Shown: positions 7,200 through 13,357 of the stretch, piece by piece
Layout: every line of letters starts with the position of its first letter
Position numbering within the stretch: the stretch's first letter is position 1
Assembly: GCA_003563375.1 (NCBI GenBank)
Contig: PWSB01000214.1
Span: forward strand, 1 to 14,437
Source of the DNA: Actinomycetota bacterium
GTDB taxonomy: Bacteria > Actinomycetota > Humimicrobiia > Humimicrobiales > Humimicrobiaceae
Length of the DNA: 14,437 bases
Reading direction: 5' to 3'
Translations under genes and position numbers: made by a program
Notes under the pieces: generated by a model
What the model saw: the letters and a program-made list of their open reading frames with translations, nothing else
Told to the model about the DNA's origin: nothing
Databases searched by the model: none

Positions 7200-8161
7200 G
7201 ACCTGAAGTAATCCATTATTTTATAAAGGGCTTCCCTTCTTTTTTCTCCGCTGATATCAGCTATGACGGCACCCGCCCTGGACAGATAAAGATCAAATTT
7301 TTCTTGGGCGGTCTTTACAGCGCCTGTGGTTCTGACCATATCCAGTATCCATTCTATCTCGTCTTCACTTATATACTTTTTTCCTAAAATGCCCTTGGAC
7401 GCCTTCCTAAAACCCGGGTCCTTTAGGGCATAGATCACAGGAAGAGTTATATTTCCCTGCTTAATATCATTTCCAATTGGCTTGCCTATGTCTTTTTTCC
7501 TGTTTACCCCTATATCCAAAAGATCATCGTTTATCTGAAATGCTGTGCCCAGAAGCTGGCCGAATTCCCTCAGGTTGGCTATGTCTGCTTCAGATGAGCC
7601 CGATAACATTCCCCCCAGTACACAGCTTACCTTAAAAAGGGATGATGTCTTTTCGTTAATCATATTAAAATAGGCCTTTTCCGACTGGTTGATTTTTTTA
7701 TGTTTTTTAAGCTGGTCAAATTCACCTTTTACCAAATACTCAACAGCCCGGGACATCTCTTTTAAAATCCTCGGGCGGTTGTACAGGTTTAGCAAGTAAA
7801 ATGTATGCGTAAATAAATAATTGCCTATGTATTTTGCTGTGTCATTGTCATAGACAGTATGGATGGTCTTTTTTCCTCTCCTCAATTCAGACCTGTCTAT
7901 GATATCATCGTGTATCAGGGAAGCGGTATGTATTATCTCTATTGAAGCTGCTGCAGGCAAAAGATACTGTACATCATAATCTTTGTTTTTTGCGCTTATT
8001 AAAAAGAGGCCCGGCCTTATCCTTTTTCCTCCAGCCAAAAGGGTGTTGGATAGCCCGTCCCGCAGCAGGCCATCCGTGTTTTGCACAAAATACTGTAGAT
8101 ACTGTTCTAATCTCTGAAGGTCCTTTTCCAAAAATCTAAAGACCTCAAGCCCTTTTAGCAT
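7196..8161 (-). CDS. hepT: Long-chain trans-polyprenyl diphosphate synthase, catalytic subunit (HepT/IspB-like)
   Basis: A 321-aa prenyltransferase that adds isopentenyl units to an allylic diphosphate, normally to make the side chain of menaquinone. It carries GGKRIRP (44-50), the first Asp-rich motif DDIID (85-89) followed by RSELRRGKKTIH, GEFDQ (146-150), and the second Asp-rich motif DDLLD (212-216), followed by GNDIKQGNITLP (230-241). All catalytic residues are intact. Positions -4 and -5 before DDIID are Ser and Ala, small residues that leave the elongation tunnel open and favour a long product. A good GGGAGG ribosome site lies at 8171-8176, and the ATG immediately follows the TGA of the radical SAM gene. 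A HepS-like partner is encoded two genes upstream, so a heteromeric HepS/HepT enzyme is the best reading. A stand-alone octaprenyl-type synthase is the alternative. Confidence 0.92.
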   Translation of the reverse strand: MLKGLEVFRFLEKDLQRLEQYLQYFVQNTDGLLRDGLSNTLLAGGKRIRPGLFLISAKNKDYDVQYLLPAAASIEIIHTASLIHDDIIDRSELRRGKKTIHTVYDNDTAKYIGNYLFTHTFYLLNLYNRPRILKEMSRAVEYLVKGEFDQLKKHKKINQSEKAYFNMINEKTSSLFKVSCVLGGMLSGSSEADIANLREFGQLLGTAFQINDDLLDIGVNRKKDIGKPIGNDIKQGNITLPVIYALKDPGFRKASKGILGKKYISEDEIEWILDMVRTTGAVKTAQEKFDLYLSRAGAVIADISGEKRREALYKIMDYFRS

Positions 8162-9886
8162 TCAGCGTTTCCTCCCAAATACTGCCTCAGTTAATATATT
8201 AAACCAATTAAACCTGCGATTGAACAAAGGAAATTCAAGCTCCTTTTTCTCACAGACCGTGGACATGCTGTAACGGTCTGTGTCCTCCTTCAGCTTTTTA
8301 AGCTTGGCCCTTCTTTCATCGATATCCTCTATCTGCATTATGGAATCTATCTTTTTCATGGTCTTTAAGGCATTTTCTATCCTGTCCTGGTTTTTATCTG
8401 CTACCTGTCCAGAGATGGACCCAGCCTGTTTTTTAAGGCTGTTAAGCCCTAGGGCCGCCTGGTATGTAGAATCCACAAGGTCATGGCGGCTAAGGGAGGT
8501 GCTTTCATAATTCAGGATATATTTCCAGGACGGCTGGGTTATTGCCTGTATGTGTTCTGAAAGGGTCTTCCTGGTAAGCTTGTACCCAAATTTTTCAGGA
8601 TTGCAGAATGCCCTGCTTCCAGGGTCTATGAAAGGGGCCATGGGAGAGATGAAAGGCATAAATCTCTTATCCCAGTTCAGCCTTTCATAAGTTTTTTGGC
8701 AAAAGCTTACCGTATCAAGGACAGAATCCTTGTCCTGGCCGGGAAGGCCGGTCATAAAATAGGTGTCGAAACGCACCGCACCCTTTTTTAATGCATAGCC
8801 AATACCTTCTACAAGCTCCTGGTTGGAAAAATCGCATTTGCCCATCTTTTTCCTTATCTTTGGATCATGTGAATCAGGGGATATCTCATAAAGGACATTG
8901 CTGAAAATATCTGAGGCCGTATCGAAGAACCATCTTTGCGGAGGGCTGAAAAATTCAAAGAAGATCTGTATGCCTGATGGCAGCCCCCTGGCATATCCAA
9001 AAAATTCTTTTACATAATCCTGGCCATTACTGTTTATGTCCCCTAATATGAAAATGGGCGCATTTATGTACCTGTTTATGTTTCCTATCTCCTCCACCAG
9101 TTTTTTAGGGGACCGGTACGCTGGCTTTTTCCTGCAGCCAAACAGGTCAAAAGCACTCTTGGAACCTCCGCAGCCAGAGCATTCTAGTGGGCAGCCTCTT
9201 ACAATGGGGATTGTGGTGATAGGATAACGGAGCCAGCCCGCAAAGGGTATAGTGCTTTTTAAATCCCTAAACCTTAACACCTGTTTAAACATTATGCGAT
9301 AATCAAAATCTATTTCTTCCAGATCAGTGGATATACAATCCAATGGATTTTCATAGACCTTACCGCCTTTTTTATAGACCAGGTTGGGCACATCGGATAG
9401 CCTTCTTGTATCAGGGCCTTTTATGGCTCCCACAAGCCTGTACATCGGCTCCTCGGTAGAATCCCCCCTTATAACATAATCTACCTGGTCAAGCAAGATA
9501 AGTTCTTTATAGAAAAAAGAAGCGCTGAAACCCCCAAATATAACCGGTGTCCGGGGATGGTATCTTTTTATTATCTTTGCAACCTCAATAGATCCCTGGC
9601 AATGGGGCAGCCAATGAAGATCTATGCCAAAAGAGCGTGCCTCCAGCCTGCTTATATACTTTTCAGCATCAAATGAACTGTCCTGGTGCATGAGGTAAGC
9701 CAGGTTGCATATCCGTACCCTGTACCCCCTCCTCTCCAGATAATTGGCCATAGTCAAAAAACCTATTGGATACATCTCAAAAATGGGTGTACTGGGCACC
9801 AGATCGCTCATGGGCCCAAACATTATGGTCTTTTTCCTAAAATCATACACGCTGGGGGCATGGATCAAGATAAGGTCTGCCTTCAT
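8162..9886 (-). CDS. B12-binding-domain / radical SAM protein (resembles the TIGR04190, Ta0216 family)
   Basis: A 574-aa predicted cytosolic iron-sulfur enzyme. Residues 1-155 form a Rossmann-like cobalamin-binding-type domain (IHAPSVYDF, YPIGFLTMANYLERRGYRV, VIFGGFSASF, VDYVIRGDSTEEP). The usual DxHxxG lower-ligand motif is not evident; only HCQG at 95-98 is reminiscent. The radical SAM core starts at about 225, with the cluster motif C232-x3-C236-x2-C239 followed by GGS. The ILGDIN, EFFSPP and FMTGLPGQ strands follow, then an unusual C-terminal region of about 150 residues. The overall look recalls TIGR04190, a family of unknown function, but this assignment is from memory. It sits exactly between the HepS-like and HepT-like genes: its ATG overlaps the upstream TGA (ATGA), and its TGA abuts the next ATG. 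A role in modifying a quinone, isoprenoid or lipid is inferred from context only. Confidence 0.85.
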   Translation of the reverse strand: MKADLILIHAPSVYDFRKKTIMFGPMSDLVPSTPIFEMYPIGFLTMANYLERRGYRVRICNLAYLMHQDSSFDAEKYISRLEARSFGIDLHWLPHCQGSIEVAKIIKRYHPRTPVIFGGFSASFFYKELILLDQVDYVIRGDSTEEPMYRLVGAIKGPDTRRLSDVPNLVYKKGGKVYENPLDCISTDLEEIDFDYRIMFKQVLRFRDLKSTIPFAGWLRYPITTIPIVRGCPLECSGCGGSKSAFDLFGCRKKPAYRSPKKLVEEIGNINRYINAPIFILGDINSNGQDYVKEFFGYARGLPSGIQIFFEFFSPPQRWFFDTASDIFSNVLYEISPDSHDPKIRKKMGKCDFSNQELVEGIGYALKKGAVRFDTYFMTGLPGQDKDSVLDTVSFCQKTYERLNWDKRFMPFISPMAPFIDPGSRAFCNPEKFGYKLTRKTLSEHIQAITQPSWKYILNYESTSLSRHDLVDSTYQAALGLNSLKKQAGSISGQVADKNQDRIENALKTMKKIDSIMQIEDIDERRAKLKKLKEDTDRYSMSTVCEKKELEFPLFNRRFNWFNILTEAVFGRKR

Positions 9887-10707
9887 CTAATATCCCCCCC
9901 GGTACTTCCCAATATGCCCATCCTTTTTTTGAGCCAGTCTGGCTCTAGGCCTGATAAAACAGAGGCCAGCTTGCCTGCGACAGAACCTCGCTTATCATTT
10001 AAAAGACTTACCTCAAGCCCCAGTCCCAGCTTAGAGGATACTTTGGGTAAAAAAGTTTTTAACTGCTCATAGCTTTTTATGAGGGTGATGTAGTTAAAGA
10101 TCTTATACAGGATGCCTATATCCACATCCAGTGCCTTGCCTTTCTCTAAAAAAATGCTCCAGCCCAGAAGAAAACTGCTCTTATAAAGGGAGTTAATACC
10201 TAATAATAGGCCTCTTTTGTCCAGTAAGGGCTCTAGGAGAGCAGGCTTTTCTGCCACTTTTAAAAGCTCCCTATGGCAAAGGAGCCTATTTTTATGCATA
10301 TGCTTTAGCGCATTAATTACTTCTTCAAAGACCAGGGTGTCCTCAAATCCCAAAAGGTATTTGACTGCCCTGGAATAAAAAACATCGCCAAAAAGGAGAT
10401 TAATGGTATAATTTTCCTCATTTCCCCGGATTTTTTTCCGGCCGAAATCCTCAGGATCAAAAAGGTGGAACTCGCACCCCAGCCCAAGTATTTCTATACC
10501 TGTTGCCAGATTATTGACCTTATCCTCCCAGGCAGGATCCACTTTATCGGGTATGGAAGGATACAGCAGAAAAAGGCTGTGGGTGTACGGTAAAGAAAGG
10601 AGGGTATCCTCTTTAAAACTGGGAAATAGGCCCTTGACATAATCTATCTCCTGGCCCAGGATTTTTAGAATTTTTCTTTTTGCAAGATTTTCTGTTGGAT
10701 TTTTAAT
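9883..10707 (-). CDS. HepS-like non-catalytic subunit of prenyl diphosphate synthase, probable ATT start
   Basis: A predicted 274-aa partner of the HepT-like synthase. NLATGIEILGLGCEFHLFD (66-84) lines up with the helix of this window's hepT that carries DDIID, but the Asp motif is lost. LLFGDVFYSRAVKYLL (104-119) and the following IINALKHMHKNR-like helix match the HepS/HepPP_syn_1 pattern (AGDYF...Y). No second DDxxD is present. The conventional start, GTG at 10542, would remove 55 residues that read as good helical protein (ILGQEIDYVKGLFPSFKED) and has no ribosome site. The frame stays open to a stop at 10723-10725, yet has no ATG, GTG or TTG. ATT at 10705-10707 lies 6 nt after GAAGGA and overlaps the upstream TAA by one base, so I chose it. 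The gene overlaps the radical SAM gene as ATGA. HepS identity is probable, not proven; the start is less sure. Confidence 0.72.
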   Translation of the reverse strand: MKNPTENLAKRKILKILGQEIDYVKGLFPSFKEDTLLSLPYTHSLFLLYPSIPDKVDPAWEDKVNNLATGIEILGLGCEFHLFDPEDFGRKKIRGNEENYTINLLFGDVFYSRAVKYLLGFEDTLVFEEVINALKHMHKNRLLCHRELLKVAEKPALLEPLLDKRGLLLGINSLYKSSFLLGWSIFLEKGKALDVDIGILYKIFNYITLIKSYEQLKTFLPKVSSKLGLGLEVSLLNDKRGSVAGKLASVLSGLEPDWLKKRMGILGSTGGDIR

Positions 10708-12019
10708 CTTTCTTCCTTCTATCTAAGACCCTCTGGGCTTTTCCCTGGCTCCTGGCTATGGTCTGGGGCTCTTTTAGGCTTACTTTTATCCTGATGCCTA
10801 TAGCAGAATAAAGCCTTTCTTCTATCGAGCTTTCAAAATCTTCCAATACCATTATCTTTTCTTGGAAAATATTTTCGGAGACCTCCACCCATACCTCAAG
10901 GACATCCATGTAATCTCTTCTATCAAGGACAATAAGATAATGCGGCTCCAAATCGCTTATATCCATAAGCACCTCTTCGATCTGTGAAGGGAAAATGTTC
11001 ACTCCCCTTATGATAAGCATATCATCCGTGCGCCCCATGGGCTTGGCCATCCTGGCAAGTGTCTTGCCGCAGCTGCATTGCTCTTCTATAAGATAAGAAA
11101 TATCCTTGGTTCGGTAACGTATGACCGGCATGGCCCTTTTTGTAAGAGAGGTAAACACAAGTTCCCCTTTCTGCCCTGGAGCAAGGACCTCTCCGGTGTC
11201 AGGATCTATGACCTCTACCAAAAAATGGTCCTCGTTTATGTGAAGACCTTTTTTGTGTATGCATTCACAGCTTACCCCTGGGCCTATCACCTCGCTTAGG
11301 CCATAACTGTCCAGCGCGCATATGGATAGCCTGTCCTCGATCTCCCTTCTCATGGCTTCTGTCCAGGGCTCAGCTCCGAAGAAGCCTACCTTTAGTTTAA
11401 GCCTTTTAAAATCCAAACCCACCTTTTTTGCAACTTCTGACATATACAGCGCATATGAGGGGGTGCAGCATAGTACAGTAGTCCCGAAGTCAGACATGAC
11501 CTTAAGCTGCCTTTCTGTATTCCCCCCTGAAATAGGTATGACCAAAGCCCCTATCTTTTCAGCTGCATACTGGAAGCCGAAACCCCCTGTAAACATGCCA
11601 AAACCATGGCTTACCTGCACTACATCATCCTTCCTGACCCCACAGTCATACATGACCCTGGCCAAGACACCGGCCCATATCTTTAGATCTTCCCTTGTAT
11701 AACCTACTACCGTAGGGTTTCCGGTTGTGCCCGAGGAGGAATGCACCCTTACTATGTCCTCATGAGGAGAACAGAAAAGGCCAAAAGGATAATTCTTTCG
11801 CAACTCTTCCTTAGTGGTAAAAGGAAGACTTTGTATGCTTTTTAGATCCTTTATCCTATAAGGGTCCAGTCCCGCCCCATCTATCCTTTCCCTGTAGAAG
11901 GTGTTTGCCTCGTATATGTGCTTGATGGTATCAGCCAGCCTTTGGGCCTGCAATGATTCAATATCGGCTCTGCTGCTGGTTGAGACCTCCGGCTCCAAGA
12001 ACTTTTTATTATCAGTCAC
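10703..12019 (-). CDS. paaK: Phenylacetate-CoA ligase family protein, second tandem copy
   Basis: A 438-aa adenylate-forming enzyme expected to join an aryl acid such as phenylacetate to CoA with ATP going to AMP and PPi. Motifs: the phosphate loop SSSGTTGNP (94-102), HGFGMFTGGFGF (138-149), GAEPWT (215-220), YGLSE (239-243), RYRTKD (301-306), GRTDDMLIIRG (329-339) and the C-terminal region with Lys near 427 in QGKAQRVLD. Cys pairs CEC (251-253) and CSCG (315-318) could bind a metal, as in some PaaK proteins. It starts at GTG, one base after the stop of the upstream paralogue; an AAGGAG site lies 12 nt before, a long gap. It is clearly homologous to its neighbour over its full length (roughly 60% identical by eye). 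In amino-acid-fermenting anaerobes such ligases can also run backwards to yield ATP. The substrate may differ from that of the neighbour. Confidence 0.92.
   Translation of the reverse strand: MTDNKKFLEPEVSTSSRADIESLQAQRLADTIKHIYEANTFYRERIDGAGLDPYRIKDLKSIQSLPFTTKEELRKNYPFGLFCSPHEDIVRVHSSSGTTGNPTVVGYTREDLKIWAGVLARVMYDCGVRKDDVVQVSHGFGMFTGGFGFQYAAEKIGALVIPISGGNTERQLKVMSDFGTTVLCCTPSYALYMSEVAKKVGLDFKRLKLKVGFFGAEPWTEAMRREIEDRLSICALDSYGLSEVIGPGVSCECIHKKGLHINEDHFLVEVIDPDTGEVLAPGQKGELVFTSLTKRAMPVIRYRTKDISYLIEEQCSCGKTLARMAKPMGRTDDMLIIRGVNIFPSQIEEVLMDISDLEPHYLIVLDRRDYMDVLEVWVEVSENIFQEKIMVLEDFESSIEERLYSAIGIRIKVSLKEPQTIARSQGKAQRVLDRRKKD
10714..10719 (-). promoter_or_regulatory. Ribosome binding site GAAGGA for the HepS-like gene
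   Basis: On the minus strand GAAGGA lies inside the last codons of the upstream paaK-type gene and ends 6 nt before an in-frame ATT (10705-10707). It is the only well-spaced site for this reading frame and is the main support for the ATT start. Confidence 0.45.
11443..11539 (-). repeat. 97-bp near-identical patch shared by the tandem paaK genes (copy in second gene)
   Basis: Aligned by eye with 12767-12863, this stretch differs at about seven of 97 positions, and one run of over 30 bases is identical. It encodes the SGGNTERQLKVM region; all codons of that motif are the same in both genes, whereas the genes elsewhere differ often at synonymous sites. This looks like a conserved relic of duplication or a gene-conversion tract. 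Confidence 0.7.
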
Positions 12020-12020
12020 T

Positions 12021-13337
12021 TTAAAGCTGTTCTCCTTTTCTTTTGTCCAGTACCCGTTTAGCCTTGCCTATGCTTCTTTTTATGGTCTTTGGTTCCTTTA
12101 GCTTGACATCCACATGAATGCCGATGGCTGAATAGAGCTTATGCTCTATAGAGGACTCAAAAGCCTCAAGTTCATTCATCTTTTCCGAAAAGATATCTTC
12201 ACTTACCTCTACCCAGAGCTCCATGTTGTCCAGATAGTTTTTACGGTTCACAACTATGAGGTAATGGGGCTCTATCTCCTTTACCTTCATAAGTACTTCT
12301 TCTATCTGGGAAGGGAACACGTTTACCCCCCTTATGATGAGCATATCATCTGTGCGGCCCATGGGTTTTGCCATCCTGGCATGGGTCCTGCCGCAGGGGC
12401 ATACTGCAGTGTCCAGGGTAGAAAGATCCCTTGTGCGGTAACGTATTATAGGTATGCCTTCTTTGGAAATAGAGGTAAACACCATCTCCCCCCTTTGCCC
12501 GCTGGGAAGCTTTTTGCCTGTCAGGGGATCCACTATCTCAATAATAAAGTGGTCCTCAGCGACATGAAGCCCATTTTTCTCCAGGCATTCACAGCTTACC
12601 CCCGGCCCCAGGATCTCGCTTAACCCGTATATGTCTATAGCCTTTATGCTCAGCCTTGATTCGATCTCTGCCCTCATCTCTTCGGTCCAGGGCTCAGCTC
12701 CGAGGATGCCTATCCTTAAGGGAAGCTTGGAGAAATCGATGCCAATCTCATTTCCGACCTCTGCTATATACAGCGCATATGAGGGGGTGCAGCATAGGAC
12801 CGTAGAACCGAAGTCAGCCATGACCTTAAGCTGCCTTTCTGTATTCCCCCCTGAGACAGGTATCACTGTGGCCCCCAGAAGCTCAGCACCATAATGCAGG
12901 CCAAGGCCTCCTGTAAAAAGTCCGTAGCCATAGCTGTTGTGAATAACATCTTCCTCCCTTACCCCCGCGCCGTAAAGGTTCCTGGCGATAAGGTTACCCC
13001 AAAGGTCGACATCGTTTTTGGTGTATCCTACCACTGTTGGATTACCTGTCGTCCCTGATGAGGAATGTATCCTTACGATCTCTCTCATTGGCCGGGCAAA
13101 CATGCCGAAAGGGTAATTTAAGCGGAGGTCATCCTTGGTAGTAAAAGGAATATTCTTAAGATCATCCAGGCTATTGAAGTTATAGGGATCCAGCCCGCTT
13201 TCATCTATCTTTATCCTGTATAGCTCTACGTTCTCATAAACCCTTACAAGGGTGTGTTTTAGCCTTTCTGTCTGGAGCTTTAAAAGCTCCTCTCTTGGCA
13301 TGATCTCGTAATCTTCTTCCCAATATTCACTTGCCAA
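12021..13337 (-). CDS. paaK: Phenylacetate-CoA ligase family protein, first tandem copy
   Basis: A 438-aa aryl-CoA ligase with the same architecture as the adjacent copy: SSSGTTGNP (92-100), YGYGLFTGGLGL (136-147), GAEPWT (213-218), YGLSE (237-241), RYRTRD (299-304), GRTDDMLIIRG (327-337) and C-terminal IGKAKRVLD with Lys425/Lys427 near the expected catalytic Lys. The CEC (249-251) and CPCG (313-316) cysteine pairs are conserved. The start is TTG at 13337, supported by a full AAGGAGG site six bases upstream; no in-frame ATG is nearby. The segment expected to line the aryl pocket differs between copies (SYGYGLFTGGLGLHYG against SHGFGMFTGGFGFQYA), so they may prefer different aryl acids. It lies 20 nt after a sodium:solute symporter gene, consistent with an uptake-and-activation unit for aryl or other carboxylates. 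The exact substrate is inference. Confidence 0.93.
   Translation of the reverse strand: MASEYWEEDYEIMPREELLKLQTERLKHTLVRVYENVELYRIKIDESGLDPYNFNSLDDLKNIPFTTKDDLRLNYPFGMFARPMREIVRIHSSSGTTGNPTVVGYTKNDVDLWGNLIARNLYGAGVREEDVIHNSYGYGLFTGGLGLHYGAELLGATVIPVSGGNTERQLKVMADFGSTVLCCTPSYALYIAEVGNEIGIDFSKLPLRIGILGAEPWTEEMRAEIESRLSIKAIDIYGLSEILGPGVSCECLEKNGLHVAEDHFIIEIVDPLTGKKLPSGQRGEMVFTSISKEGIPIIRYRTRDLSTLDTAVCPCGRTHARMAKPMGRTDDMLIIRGVNVFPSQIEEVLMKVKEIEPHYLIVVNRKNYLDNMELWVEVSEDIFSEKMNELEAFESSIEHKLYSAIGIHVDVKLKEPKTIKRSIGKAKRVLDKRKGEQL
12767..12863 (-). repeat. 97-bp near-identical patch shared by the tandem paaK genes (copy in first gene)
   Basis: Partner of the patch at 11443-11539, in the same orientation about 1.3 kb away. 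The two sites are in register within the duplicated genes, so this is a direct repeat capable of homologous recombination that would fuse the two genes into one. Confidence 0.7.
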
Positions 13338-13343
13338 TGACGG

Positions 13344-13350
13344 CCTCCTT
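13344..13350 (-). promoter_or_regulatory. Strong ribosome binding site AAGGAGG deciding a TTG start
   Basis: AAGGAGG on the minus strand is followed by six bases and then TTG at 13335-13337. The perfect site and spacing fix TTG as the start of the first paaK-type gene. Together with the stop of the symporter gene it occupies the whole 20-nt junction. Confidence 0.75.
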
Positions 13351-13357
13351 TTCTAAA

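Noticed and set aside
10638..10640. ATG on the minus strand upstream of the HepS-like frame
   Set aside because: It is out of frame with the HepS-like ORF and its own frame closes near the start of the 219-codon ORF, so it cannot supply the missing start without a frameshift.
12141..12623. 160-codon open frame on the plus strand
   Set aside because: Antisense to the first paaK-type gene; a similar shadow occurs opposite the paralogue, as expected from shared coding sequence.
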